A DNA stretch of 64,000 bases, from positions 113,676,230 through 113,740,229 of the forward strand of contig NC_056527.1 of the NCBI RefSeq assembly GCF_019175285.1. Direction: 5' to 3'. The stretch's first letter is position 1; every line of letters begins with the position of its first letter. This stretch comes from Sceloporus undulatus. Taxonomy: Eukaryota; Chordata; Lepidosauria; Squamata; Phrynosomatidae. The notes below the pieces were generated by a model that saw only the letters and a list, made by a program, of their open reading frames with translations, was not told the origin of the DNA and ran no database searches. The position numbers were made by a program, and so were the translations under genes. Positions 1-11,139 of this stretch are shown piece by piece.

Positions 1-127
1 TTTTTTCACTGGCCTCAGTCTGATACCCCCCACCAACCTTTTGTATTATTATTCTTTCCAGGAAGATGGGGGGAAATTATCATCATTCCCCCTCCTCCCC
101 CTCTTCCTCCTCCTCCTCCTTCTCATT

Positions 128-335
128 TAATTTGTTGTTGTTGTTGTTGTTGTTTCATGTCTCTAAGTCATTTTTGACATATAGTGACCCTAGGGCAAAC
201 CTGTCATAGGGTTTTCTTGGCAAGTTTCTTCAGAGGGGGTTTGCCATTACTATCCTCTGAGGCTGAGAGAGTGTATCTTGCCCAAGGTCAACCAGTGGGT
301 TTTTGTGCATGAGTGGGGAATCAAATATCCCACCT
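128..335 (-). repeat. tRNA-derived SINE, minus strand
   Basis: Read on the minus strand this is the body and tail of a squamate tRNA-derived SINE. It has a 'cccactggttgaccttgg' block, a 'ctctctcagcctcagagga' block and an (AAC)n tail, which appears here as the (GTT)n run at the low-coordinate end. The tRNA head is missing or too diverged to see. Family assignment is from recalled consensus features, not a search. Confidence 0.7.
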
Positions 336-1299
336 TATTTACCCAATGTGGGAAACAAAGCAGCTTATAGCAGTTAAAACATACATACAGTTGTTAAAAA
401 TTCACAACATGCAAAAGTAAGAAAGACAAGGAAACTAACAAAAAATTAACACTGGTTAAAAACTTATTAATTAATTAAAGTCTAGCACAATATACAAGGC
501 CTGTCTCTGCTTAGGTTATCCAGTAACAGGATTCTGTCCATACTCTTAGCACCTTATCATACTAGATGAATGCCGCTCAGAAACGGGATTTAAAAGTAGT
601 AAACAACTGCAAATGTGGGAGGTTTGTCAAGTGATGTTTCTTCCAAACAGCAATATCATGAAAATAAAGTAAAAAGGTGTCGTTTTTGTCCACTTTCCAT
701 TCACTTTATTTTCACATTATTACTGTTTGCTGGAAATGCATCTAAAAAACCTCCCATATTTGTGGTGGTTTTTCCCCACTTTTAAAATCCTGTTTTTAAG
801 TGGGATTCATCTAATGTGATGAGGCTCTTAGTTTTGTGATACAGTTAAATATTATTTAGATTTCAACTCCTGTTTGTTCACTACTATCACTTTATATCAA
901 TAATATAAAGAACCATGAATATAATATTGTGTACCTTGCAAAGGGAAGGAAATTACACCTGAATAAAAGTTAGTGTTGCTGCGCATTACTGAAGGGAAAC
1001 ATGGAAGGTGGTAGCCCTGAGCTTTATAGAAAAGTCTAGTATTTATTCCTGAGTGAAAATTGGGAATAAGGTGATGTGTATTAAACCCAGAGTAGGAGGA
1101 AGGATCAAGAGCCTACCTTTCTCCAGCTTCCCAAAAGGGGGCAGCAGAGACATGAACAATATTTCGAAAATGGCTTTAGTCATGAAGGAACTGTAACACT
1201 GATGCTGCACCTGGGCTGCCTTGTGGGTGACTGGTTCCTCTGGCTGTTTTCCCAAAACAACATCTGTCCTTGAGTGATTTCAATCTCCCAAGAGATTTC
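336..1299. other. AT-rich intergenic sequence, no gene seen
   Basis: No coding exon, RNA gene or well-bounded repeat recognised. The last 200 bases or so (from about 1110) resemble two other places in the window (near 8,680 and 21,410); this is treated as a finding. Confidence 0.5.
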
Positions 1300-1690
1300 C
1301 TATACATCTTTCAGCTGAACATACAGAAAACAAAAATAATGACAACAGAGAATTTACAGAAAATCAGCCTAGACAATGAGGAAATAGAAACAGTATTTTC
1401 ATACCTGGGATCAAAGATTGATAGCAATGGGGATTGCAGCCAGGAAATTCAAAGAAGATTAAGAATGGGAAAGGTGGCAATAAAAGAACTAGAAAAGATC
1501 CTAAAATGCAAAGATATACAATTGAGCACAACAGTTAGAATCATAAAAGAATCATGAAAATCCCTAATCATATTAGGGAGGTCACAGGTATGGATTTGCA
1601 GGACTTTAAGCAGAGCAGTGTGGGAGATATCACACCCACAGGGTCACCATGGGTCAAGATCAACTCGGGGGCAGTTAACAACAACAATAA
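1300..1690 (+). mobile_element. BovB (RTE-clade) LINE, 3' fragment
   Basis: A translated stretch around 1309-1555 reads like the region after the reverse-transcriptase palm of BovB: 'LNIQKTKIM', then 'YLGSKIDSNGDCSQEI', then 'RRLRMGKVAIKELEKIL'. It is followed by a typical BovB/SINE-like tail with 'cagggtcaccatgggtca' and a run of aac triplets ending near 1690. The copy is strongly 5'-truncated and lacks the terminal protein segment, so it is dead. BovB is known for horizontal transfer among squamates, ruminants and ticks; that is background knowledge, not something shown here. Confidence 0.7.
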
Positions 1691-2585
1691 ACAGTCATGA
1701 GCCATTCAGTGCTATGGAATGAATACAACCACATAGGTGGCATATAGATACATGTAACTGTCCACAATTAATTTATAAATTAATTTATTCCAGGCATCAG
1801 CCGCATAAGAGGATGAAAGTTTATTCTTTCATTGAAGCATAGGTAAATGACATTTCCATAAGGTTTGGGGTGGTAGTGATATTTGAATCAGGAAAGGTTA
1901 CTAAGTGTACCTAACAACGTAATTGATATAAAAATAGTGGTCAATAACCTAGTATATATATATAAAAGCTATAAGGCCTCTTCTGTTTCAGTTAACCAAT
2001 GACCAATCACTTTTAAGTTTAGTATGGTAAGATCAGAATTGAGCCAAAAATATTTTAGGCAAACATAAGCTTGAGTAATTTTGGATTTCTAGAAGTTACA
2101 TGTCATGGACATGCTGATAAAGGAAAGCAGATAGCACAGATATATTTTCAGTAAGAAAGAAAAATAGAAAAGTGTCCTGCTTCAATAGAAACAGTTTAAT
2201 ACAATAGTACAATACAATGCAATACACTTATATTATGTATTGTAAGTAGGTCCATACTTATGATAAATGACTTTTTAAAATTATCTAATGAAATCCAAGA
2301 AACCTTTAACTTGTGAAATTATACACAGACACAAGCACATTATTGTTGTAACCGACCAGTATACACACAATCACTACTATTGATCGTAATTCCCCCCCAC
2401 CCCCACAGCCAAATTAATTTTTCCAGAAATGAAGGAACTTCACATTAACACAATAACAATAACAATAACACTTCCATAAGGTTTGAGTGGGGTGGGTTTT
2501 AGGGTGTTTGGGTCAGGAGGAGTTACTAGGTATACTTAACTAAGTAGCTGATATAAAATGCTGATCATTCTCGGCATTCATAAAT
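1691..2585. other. AT-rich intergenic sequence with a local direct repeat
   Basis: No gene recognised. A segment of about 100 bases at 1850-1950 recurs in diverged form at 2469-2573; both begin 'cttccataaggtttg' and both contain 'gatataaaa'. Short (ACAAT)n-like and (AATAAC)n runs lie near 2200 and 2450. Confidence 0.5.
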
Positions 2586-3078
2586 TAATAATAATAATAA
2601 TAAATAATAAAATTTTATTTATATCCCGCTCCTTCCCAAGATCAGGGCGGCTTACAACATGGGTTAAAACAATGGTGCCATAAACAATATAAAAAGATAC
2701 AACTACACAGGCTAACCATACAATAAGAACAATCAATAAAACTAACAGAATTAAAAGCCCCATAGCCCAACCTCTTGGCCACGGAAGAGGAGGGAGGCCC
2801 ACAGGATTTTTAGTCGGGGAATGCCTGTTGGAACAGGAAGGTTTTTAAGTCCTTCCTGAATTGGGCCAGGGTGGTAGTCAAGTGGAGCTCGGTGGGCAGC
2901 GTATTCCAAAGGGCTGGGGCAGCCGTGGAAAATGTCCTCCGTGTGGTGGAGGAAAACCTAGCCCCAGGCACCTTCAGTAATTGCTGCCCAGACGTTCTGA
3001 GGGTGCGAGGCGGAATGTATGGGGAGAGGCGGTCCTTTAGGTAACTGATGCAAACTTTTCTATCCTGATGAAGGACCC
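2586..3078 (-). mobile_element. L2-clade LINE, 3' fragment, minus strand
   Basis: The minus-strand translation ends in '[20 protein letters not shown]' and '[19 protein letters not shown]', matching almost residue for residue the C-terminus of the L2 copy at 53.7-55.2 kb. The noncoding end has the same 'gcccatagcccaacctcttgg' region in reverse complement, and the (AAT)n tail is at 2586-2606. It is 5'-truncated, leaving only the last 90 or so codons and the 3' UTR. Confidence 0.8.
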
Positions 3079-3394
3079 ACATCTCCAAATTCAGAATGTT
3101 ATGGGATGTGGTGGTATCTCATTCAATTTATAAAGGGAAAAAAAAGCTTTACAACCCTCAAATGGGGGCATTCCTTACCATAAATGACACCTGCCAGCTC
3201 CATGTGTACAAGTTTTCTGGCCCTCAAATAAGTGATATCCTTTATAATAAAGGGACACTTGCATCCCTACCTCCAACCCATCTATCCTGATCTTTTTCTT
3301 CTTCAAAGTACAATTTGATATTTCCCTAAGTGTAGAGTATGGGTTGGCAAAGGTGGAGCAAAGGACAGAATAGGGGGATTTCAGCACAGAATAA

Positions 3395-4960
3395 GTAAAG
3401 AGATAGTATAGGCATATCTGGTAAATCTAAATGAATATAAATCTCCAGGACCAGATGAACTACATCCAAGAGTATTAAAAGAACTGGCAAAAGTAATATC
3501 GGAGCCATTGGCAATAATCTTTGAGAACTCCTGGAGAACAGGAGAAGTCCCAGCAGACTGGCGGAGGGCAAACGTTGTCCTTATCTTCAAAAAGGGGAAA
3601 AAAGAGGATCCCAACAATTATCGTCCAGTTAGTCTGACATCAGTACTAGGAAAGATTCTGGAGCAGATCATTAAACAGAGAGTCTGTGAACATCTAGAAG
3701 GCAATGCCATAATCACAAAAAGTCAACATGGGTTTCAGAGAAACAAGTCATGCCAGACAAACCTAATCTCTTTCTTTGATAAAATTACCAGCTTGGTAGA
3801 TGAAGGGAATGCTGTGGATATAGTATATCTTGATTTCAGTAAGGCCTTTGACAAAGTTCCCCATGACATTCTTGCAAACAAGCTTGTAAAATGTGGACTA
3901 GGAAAGATAACTGTTACATGGATTTGTAACTGGTTGACCGGCCGAACCCAAAGGGTGCTCACAAATGGCTCCTTTTCATCCTGGAGAGAAGTGACCAGTG
4001 GAGTCCCACAGGGCTCTGTCCTGGGCCCAGTGCTATTCAACATCTTTATCAATTACTTGGATGACAGAATTGGGGGCATACTTATCAAATTTGCAGATGA
4101 CATCAAATTAGGAGGAATAGCTAATACTCCAGAGGACAGGATCAAAATTCAAAATGACCTGAACAGACTAGAAAACTGGGCTAAAGTTAACAAAATGAAA
4201 TTCAACACGGAGAAATGTAAGGGCGGAAAAATGAAATGCACAGATATAGAATGGGAGATACCTGGCTGAATGAAACTATGGGTGAAAGGGATCTAGGAGT
4301 CCAAGTAGACCATAAGTTGAACATGAATTAACAGTGTGATGCAGCAGCTAACAAAGCCAATGCGATTTTAGGCTGCATCAATAGAAGTATAGTGTCTAGA
4401 TCAAGGGAAGTAATAGTGCCACTCTATTCTGCTCTGGTCAGGCCCCACCTGGAATATTGTGTCCAGTTCTGGGCACCACAATTCAAAAAGGACATTGAGA
4501 AACTGGAGCGTGTCTAAAGGACGGCGACTAAAATGGTGAAAGGTCTGGAAACCTTGCCCTATGATGAATGACTCAGGGAGCTAGGGATGTTTAGCCTGGA
4601 GAAGAGAAGGTTAAGAGGTGATATGATAGCCCTGTTTAAATATTTGAAAGGATGTCATATTGAGGAGGGAGCAAGCTTGTTTTCTGCTGCTCCAGAGACT
4701 AGGACCTGGAGCAATGGATGCAAGCTACAGGAAAACAGATTCCACCTGAACATTAGGAGGAACTTCCTGACAGTAACGGCTGTTCGACAGTGGAACAAAC
4801 TCCCTCAGAGTGTAGTGGAGTCGCCCTCCTTGGAGGTCTTCAAACGAAGGCTGGATGGCCATCTGTCGGGGATGCTTTGATTGTGATTTCCTGCATGGCA
4901 GGGGGTTGGACTGGATGGCCCTTGTGGTCTCTTCCAACTCTATGAGTCTATGATTCTATG
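3395..4960 (+). mobile_element. CR1-clade LINE, 5'-truncated
   Basis: The reading frame at 3508-4269 encodes a CR1-type reverse transcriptase: 'NNYRPVSLTSVLGKILEQII', the palm motif 'YLDFSKAFDKVPHDIL', 'SGVPQGSVLGPVLFNIFIN' and the catalytic 'FADDIKLGG'. After frame breaks, the C-terminal part resumes at 4587-4880 ('[20 protein letters not shown]', 'NFLTVTAVRQWNKLP'). The 3' end shows the classic CR1 terminus, 'ggactggatggcccttgtgg' followed by repeats of 'attctatga'. Endonuclease and ORF1 are absent. It is disabled, with at least two disruptions within the RT-to-C-terminal region (about 4269-4587), and lies about 270 bp upstream of the octamer of the first V unit. Confidence 0.9.
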
Positions 4961-5229
4961 AAAATAGGAGATAAAATTATATAAAAACACAATGGGTCTA
5001 TATTTGCTATCACAGCAAACATCTGCTTCTATTCTATCACGATTATTGCAGACATGAATCTGAACCAAGTTCCTTCATCCCCAAACAGGTCACTGTCAGC
5101 CCTGGAAGCAGCCAAGCCCTTTTTAGCCGTGCCCAAAGATTTTGTGGCGCCCTCAGTGCAGCTATTCCAGATGAGTAGGAATCAAGGCCCAGAAGGAGGG
5201 ATAAATGCAGCCTTTATAATATGGAGCCC

Positions 5230-5237
5230 ATGCAAAT
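5230..5237 (+). promoter_or_regulatory. Octamer ATGCAAAT of V1
   Basis: Perfect octamer 113 bp before the V1 leader ATG. This is the usual position for the Oct-1/Oct-2 site of an IGHV promoter. Confidence 0.85.
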
Positions 5238-5350
5238 CACTCTGGCTCACTTCCTTAAAGCTGCAGTCTCAATCTCTCATCCTCTCACAAACAAACTATA
5301 TTTGTCCAGTTCAGGAATTAATTCCAGAAACCCTCTAAACAGTCAGAGAC

Positions 5351-5794
5351 ATGATCCTTTGGCTGAATCTCTGCCTTTTCTTTCTAGTCCTCCCAGGTAA
5401 TTTTTTTCTCATCAATAAAAGCAGGAACTTGTACATTTTTCTACGCAAGGATCCCCTGATTCCCAATTTGATTTTCATTTTCAGGTGGCCATGCAGAGGA
5501 TCTGCTGGTGGAGACCGGGGGCAGAGTTGTTGAACCTGGAGGCACCCTCCGCCTTACTTGCAAAGCTTCAGGATTTGCCTTTACTGATTATAGCATGAAC
5601 TGGATTCGGCAGCCACCAGGGAAAGGACTTGAGTGGGTGGCTGAAGTAAGCAAGCCCAGTGGAAGTAGCCAGTGGTATAACCCCAAGGTCCAGGGCAGAT
5701 TCACCATCTCCAGGGACAATGCTCAAACTTCAGTCCATCTGCAGATGACAAGCCTGAAGCCAGAAGACTCTGGCCTCTATTACTGTGCAAGAAG
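5351..5794 (+). CDS. IGHV: IGHV segment V1 (apparently functional)
   Basis: Germline heavy-chain V segment, the antigen-binding V domain joined to D and J in B cells. The leader exon is 5351-5396 (starts [12 protein letters not shown], hydrophobic), with donor 'ggtaa' and an 88-bp intron. Acceptor 'ttttcag' opens the V exon at 5485-5794. FR1 starts after GHA with '[16 protein letters not shown]'. Cys23 is in 'LTCKAS', Trp41 in '[13 protein letters not shown]', and Cys104 in 'LYYCAR'. FR3 '[17 protein letters not shown]' is VH3/clan III-like. There is no stop or frameshift. The odd '[10 protein letters not shown]' stretch takes the CDR2/FR3 border position. It is the only copy of its subfamily here and the first V in the window. 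Heavy-chain rather than light-chain identity follows from the FR2/FR3 motifs together with the 23-bp RSS. Confidence 0.92.
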
Positions 5795-5833
5795 CACAGT
5801 GACGGCTTCTGTTTTGCAGCTTGTACAAAAAAG
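5795..5833 (+). promoter_or_regulatory. 23-RSS of V1
   Basis: Heptamer CACAGTG at 5795-5801, exactly 23 bp of spacer, nonamer ACAAAAAAG at 5825-5833. This is the RAG recognition signal that lets V1 join a 12-RSS D segment. Confidence 0.9.
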
Positions 5834-5939
5834 CTCTAATTTCCCTCCAGAGCAGAAACCGTTATGTAGGAAACACCATTTCTCAGAAAGCCATGAAAGG
5901 AAAGGAAGATATGAAATGAAAGTACAGTAGCACTATACC

Positions 5940-6404
5940 TAAATGGTCTAACAGAGCTTGAAAAACTGCAATGGACTGAAACTTACATATTAAAAATACT
6001 TAATACTTATGTACACAATAGTTATGTATAAAAATCATAATACTTATTATTAGAAGGTATTCCACAGACCATCTTTAGAAAATTGTGAAATGCAGGTACC
6101 ATCATTTGCCAAATAAAAATGTTAAAAATACTATCAATTCTCATCCATTTCCCAGCAAGATCATCTCCTCCATATGTGATTTGTCTTTGGCCAGGACTTG
6201 TCATCACCACTCTTTCCCTGCTATCCTTTGCTGTGTGAAGAACTGTGTGAAGAACTGGATGCAACTCTAGTTGTGATTGTGGAAATTATAACAAATTCTA
6301 GCTATTATGGTAACAGTGTTACTCACTAAGTGGTGCTCACCAATATGAAACAGTTATGGATGAATAAATCCAGGTAATTATTCTATATCCATGATCACTG
6401 CTTA
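5940..6404. other. Intergenic sequence between V1 and a MITE, nothing seen
   Basis: AT-rich with no coding or repeat signature recognised; the short frames on both strands have no recognisable protein. Confidence 0.5.
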
Positions 6405-6853
6405 GGGCTTGTCTACATTACCTATAAACCCAGATTCCACCCCTGAGCTGGATGTGTCCTGTTTATGCTACACAGCCTCAAAACCCCAAATGGAGTCTGA
6501 GATGTTTACACAATGCCCAGACCCAATTTAGAGTTTCTACCCCTTCTCATATTAAAAAGAATTACCTTTTGTTCTGAGTTTCCCAGAAAATTCAGAGTGA
6601 AACACGGCAACACCAGAGTCACTTTGAAATCAGAACAAGGTGCCTAGCACTGATAACGTGACCAGGCGCCTTGTTCTGACATTAAAGCAACTTGTAGGTG
6701 CAGTGGCAGCTCAGAGAGACCCCACGGAAAGCTAGCTGGCTGTGGTTTGCTGAAAACCCTCCAAAAACCTGCAGCATGTAAGGGGGGATTTGGGTGGAAT
6801 TCAGCACCAGAATACTCAGGTTAGCTTGAAGCAATGTGACAAATGTAGACCCT
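6405..6853. mobile_element. MITE-like DNA element with short TIRs
   Basis: About 450 bp bounded by GGGCTTGTCTACATT at the left and the inverse-complement match AATGTAGACCC at the right. Neither strand codes for a transposase, so it is non-autonomous. The superfamily is uncertain; hAT-like is possible from the termini. It lies just upstream of the V2 promoter. Confidence 0.6.
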
Positions 6854-6974
6854 AGTCACAAATGCAACACTACTGTCATGATTGTAACTCTGCTCCCAAC
6901 CTATTTGACCAATCTTTCTCTCAAGATTTATCATTTGGTATTAATACTGAGCTCTCATTTTTATTGGTGGATTT

Positions 6975-6982
6975 ATGCAAAT
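6975..6982 (+). promoter_or_regulatory. Octamer ATGCAAAT of V2
   Basis: Perfect octamer 105 bp before the V2 leader ATG. Confidence 0.85.
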
Positions 6983-7087
6983 CCAAGAACATGTCCGGTT
7001 CCTTCTTAAACCCTTAAAGCCTCCCTCCTCACACAGAATTCTTAGCATCACAAAGTCCTTTAGATATCGTCTGCTAGCCCATCTGCC

Positions 7088-7568
7088 ATGAGGCCCTTAC
7101 TGCCCATATTCATTGCACTGATGGCCTCCTACTCATGTATGTTGTCTTTCAACACTGATTCTCAGGGACACTGAATTTGGGGTTGATATCTGTCCCTGTA
7201 GAGTCAACTATTAGCTGGATTTTGTTGGTGGTGTTTCTCCTGACCCTTTTATTTCTTCCATCAGGTGTCTTCTCTCAAGTGGTGCTGACTCAGTCAGACT
7301 CAGTACTGAAAAAACCCGGGGAATCCCATAAACTGATCTGTGGCACAAGTGGGTTGACACTTAGTAGCACCTGGATGAACTGGATCAGACAGAAACCAGG
7401 CAAAAGACTAGAGTGGCTTGTGCACTATTATGGCACTGCTTCTGGGCACAGCTATTATTCTTCTGCAATCCAAGGACGATTCATAGCCTCTAAGGACAGC
7501 ACCAACTTCTACCTGCAGATGAATAATGTAATAGAAGATGATACAGCTGTTTATTACTGTGCAAGATA
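7088..7568 (+). CDS. IGHV: IGHV segment V2, 'VVLTQSD' subfamily (apparently functional)
   Basis: The leader exon is 7088-7136 (MRPLLPIFIALMASYS), donor 'tgtatg'. After a 128-bp intron the acceptor 'catcag' opens the V exon at 7265-7568. FR1 begins '[16 protein letters not shown]', which looks light-chain-like. The rest is heavy-chain in character: Cys23 in 'LICGTS', '[14 protein letters not shown]', 'GRFIASKDSTNFYLQM', and Cys104 in 'AVYYCAR'. CDR2 carries 'YYGTASGHSYYSS'. The exon is open throughout. A frame that runs through the intron from 7177 is an artefact; the true start is the ATG at 7088, because the splice sites and the leader match V3 and V6. It is closest to V3 and V6 but stands outside the duplicated block. 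Confidence 0.92.
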
Positions 7569-7607
7569 CACAGTGAGAGAGATCCTCCTAAACCACAAAC
7601 AAAAAGC
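7569..7607 (+). promoter_or_regulatory. 23-RSS of V2
   Basis: Heptamer CACAGTG 7569-7575, 23-bp spacer, nonamer ACAAAAAGC 7599-7607. Confidence 0.9.
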
Positions 7608-7679
7608 CTTTCTCCCCATTAAACTAACAGTAATGTCAACACAGAGAGCTCCAGAAAACCACAAACCATAGACTCACTA

Positions 7680-9640
7680 GGAAGAACAGAAGATGATACA
7701 ACAGTTATTTATATTTAGCACTGAATATGATCTGGCATAGATCTAGCCTACTATGGGTTGTTCCAAGGTGTTACTTTTCTGAACTTCCAGTATTGGCCAT
7801 TTCCATTTTCAGGTCATGAGTGGCATATTTGCAGACAGTAGTCTTATAACTCTGAACTACCTCTCTCCACTTCAGTCCAGAGCCATTCCCCGAGATGGAT
7901 GGGGAGGTGGCACCACTGCACTGAGCTGTCTATGTGCCAGTTGATGTTGAGAGAGAGTGAGTGTGCCTTGATGTTATCTGGGTCTGAAGAGCGAGCTTTG
8001 CCAGTCTCACATCTTCCACAAAGGGAGAAAGAGACAGGGTGGGCAAAGCCACAACTCAATTGACACTTACACTTTTGCAGCTAGTACTTGAGGCAGAGAG
8101 CCAGTTTCATTTCATGTGGCACTAATGCACTAGGAGTATGTGAGTAGGTAGAAAACCCATTAGTCATGAGGGAACAAGAACAACAGCTGAACATGGCTTC
8201 AACCACTAAAGCTACACTTATTTTTTGAGAAACCTCCCAACTTTCTATTAAGTGTTGAGACAGCCTTAATTCCTCTAATGTAGGCTCTTCAGCCTTCTCC
8301 CTCACATACTGCACATATTCCAACAGGTAGAGTGAATCAAATTCTTAGGAATGAATTTATTTTTCTATTCGGCTCTTTGTATTCCAAGGGATGAATGGGT
8401 CGATCTGTTTGTGTACCATGCCAATTTTGGATGCCTTTAGTGATGATAATATTGTGTCTCAGTTTCATAAGTCCTTTTCTTTAATCTTCTTTTTTTTAAG
8501 GGTATCAGAAAAGATGTTCTTACGTGACTCCACTGGAATTGTAAGGCAGAATTAGCTGCATTCAGGAAGAAACTGTGGATGGTTAGTTGAGCGTGTGTCT
8601 TTGTAAAAATGTCTCCATCATATCTGAATTTCCTTGTGTGCCTCTCTGAACAACTAGTGGCAATTTGACTTGAGGCCAGTCCTCATGAGATGCCCTTCTC
8701 CAGTTTTTCTATAGAAGACAGTAGAGACATGAGAAATATCTCTTAATAGTTTTGTAGTCATGATGGAAAGAAAAGAATTGTTCATGTATGTCTTTATGTG
8801 GTTTTCATTTGTGTGGGTGACTATTTCCTGTAACTGTTTGCCTGAATACATTATACATCCAGAAGGGTTTGAATCCCTCAAGAGAATTCCCTCTGCAATT
8901 TTTAGATGTCAAGATATGGCTAACTCCCTTCTACCTGTAAAGTGAATTAATAGCTTAGACAGTACTATCTATAATGATTTCATCAACCTGAATTCATCAT
9001 AGATGCTCTATTCTTTTCAGTATTAGATTTAGCATCAATTCAGACTACTATTAAGCATTATTCATCTCATTTGGTCACCAAAGGTATTTTAAGAGTACAT
9101 ACACTCCTGTTTGTAAAGGTTCATACTGCGCATGCATGCTAACTACTGGATGTCATCCGCACTTGTGTCCTGTATACTAATCCAGGTGTGGCTCCAGATG
9201 GGACAATCTGTCCATTTCACTTACTCTCACTTAAACATTTGAGAGTCTTTCCATCTCTATTATGAAGTTTGCAAGTTGTGGCAAAATCTTCAAAACAACA
9301 TTGTGAAATGAAATTCTGTTCCATTGGCATCAGCAAATTCCAAATGGAAGACAGCATAAAAATAGAAATGGTCATATAGTATTTGCCGGCCATATAGCTT
9401 TGAGGAATAATGGGAAAGAAAGAAACTTAGTAGTAGTAGTAGTAGTAGTAGTAGTAGAAGTGTTTTAAAAGAGAGAGAAGAGCTAGCAACCCAACATCAG
9501 CATTAACATAGGTAAATACACAGGGATTCAAACACAACCAGACCTTGAATGGAAACATGGGTCACTTTTCTTTTATCCCACATAGGTTTTCCTTTAAAAA
9601 TTCCCTCATTCTTCCTATCTTGAAAATGAAGCAATCTGGG
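7680..9640. other. Intergenic spacer between V2 and V3
   Basis: No V segment or other gene recognised on either strand. An (AGT)n microsatellite sits at 9429-9457. A stretch near 8,680-8,900 resembles 1110-1300 and 21,410-21,600. Scattered short open frames have no family signature. Confidence 0.5.
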
Positions 9641-9950
9641 GGGTTAGGGAATGAAATGAAATGAAACTCTGAGCAGTAATTAGAATACATTTTGAGAATG
9701 TGAAGAAGTCCTCCATTTCATTTTAGAAAATCCACATTTGTGGCTGACAGGGACAATAACTTTACACAGAAAACTCACACAGTTATTGAAACAACTTTTT
9801 GCAAACTAGTATGAGCCACAGTGAGCAAGCAGATCGATCCCACCAAAAAAATAATAATCAAAGAAGTAGTGACATGATAGCTCTGAGATCTTGGTTACTC
9901 AGGCTTTTTATTCTGTTTCAGTTCTCTTCCCTCTGTTTGTCAATGAATTT

Positions 9951-9958
9951 ATGCAAAG
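9951..9958 (+). promoter_or_regulatory. Variant octamer ATGCAAAG of V3
   Basis: Matches the Ig octamer in seven of eight bases, 101 bp before the V3 leader ATG. The same variant is found at V6, the duplicated copy. Confidence 0.65.
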
Positions 9959-10059
9959 GCAAGAGGGCCTCCACCTCCTTCTTAAGCCCTCAACCCATCT
10001 GACCCAACACAGACCTCCTAGCACTGCACAGAGTTGGAGATCCAGTCCGTCCTTCCGCA

Positions 10060-10540
10060 ATGCAACTCATTTTGCCAATACTCATTGTACTAGCAGCCTC
10101 CTCCTCATGTATGTTGGGATTTCCACTTTGGAATCTATATAACATAAATTGGGTGGATGTGGTTGTTGTTGCCGTTGTTGTTGCTTTTGTTTTCCTGGTT
10201 TACATATATCTCCTTCCCATCCTCTCCTTCTGCCAGGTGTCATCTCACAGGTGGTGCTGACCCAGTCAGATCCAGTATTGAAAAAACCTGGAGAAACCCA
10301 TAAGTTGACCTGTGCCACCAGTGGGTTTGTGCTTAGTGACTACTGGATGGGATGGATCCGGCAGAAACCAGGCAAAGGACTTGAATGGCTTGTTTACTAT
10401 TATGATACTGTTTCTGGGAACAGCCATTATTCCCCTATTATCCAAGGACGCTTTACAGCTTCTAAGGACCACTCCAATTTCTATTTGCAAATGAACAACC
10501 TTAAAGCAGAAGACACAGCAGTGTATTACTGCGCAAGAGA
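10060..10540 (+). CDS. IGHV: IGHV segment V3, 'VVLTQSD' subfamily (apparently functional)
   Basis: The leader exon is 10060-10108 ([16 protein letters not shown]), donor 'tgtatg'. After a 128-bp intron, acceptor 'ctgccag' opens the V exon at 10237-10540. FR1 is '[16 protein letters not shown]', Cys23 in 'LTCATS', FR2 '[16 protein letters not shown]', CDR2 '[12 protein letters not shown]', FR3 '[20 protein letters not shown]', Cys104 in 'AVYYCAR'. No stop or frameshift is seen. The leader, intron splice sites, variant octamer and 3' flank all match V6 at 18.4 kb, so V3 and V6 are tandem-duplication partners. The real start is 10060; a frame that enters the intron from 10149 should be ignored. 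Confidence 0.92.
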
Positions 10541-10579
10541 CACAGTGAGAAGGATCTCAGCAGATCTCAGACAAAATCC
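10541..10579 (+). promoter_or_regulatory. 23-RSS of V3
   Basis: Heptamer CACAGTG 10541-10547, 23-bp spacer, nonamer ACAAAATCC 10571-10579. Confidence 0.9.
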
Positions 10580-11139
10580 CTTTGGTGCATTAATTTTAGA
10601 AAAAGCTGCCAGGAGGGGCATTAGATGAATAAAGCAGAAGAGGTACATCAGGGAAAGGCGAGATACAGTAACAGTTATTCATAACTTTATTCTTATGTCC
10701 AGATCAAACTTTTTTTTAACTTGGGCAGATCTTGTTTCATTTTGCCTCAGAGGTTCATTAGAAAATGCAGGGAGCATTTGGGCTGAAATGATGAAACAAC
10801 ATAAAGGAGGACTGTTCAAAACAATTCTGGGAAAAATTTGGCATACTGGGGAGGAAACCAAACATTTTGGGGTAGAGGAGAGAGGCTATCCATTTATTAT
10901 TTTTTCTTTATTAAAGTATTTCTGACCTACACTGTATCAAGAAATCTCAGAGTAGGGAACAATAAGTAAACTCAACTTAAAATAATGTAAAACCATTCTA
11001 AGACTTCAATTGTTTACTCCAAACCAAATCTACAATCTCTTAAGGGAAGTGTGTTTATTTATTCTCTGAACAGAAAGCAAGGTGACTTGAAATAACAATT
11101 TTTAAAAAACCAACTAAAACCTAATAATAAAAGCAAACA

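Noticed and set aside
3508-4269. RT frame as a retroviral pol fossil
   Set aside because: Motifs and the ATTCTATGA terminus are those of a CR1 LINE; no LTR, gag or integrase is seen anywhere in the window.
7265-7607. Possibility that the VVLTQSD segments are light-chain or TCR V genes
   Set aside because: FR2/FR3 motifs, 23-bp RSS and clear VH neighbours in the same orientation fit IGHV better.
9429-9457. (AGT)n array as a CRISPR-like or regulatory repeat
   Set aside because: Plain trinucleotide microsatellite.
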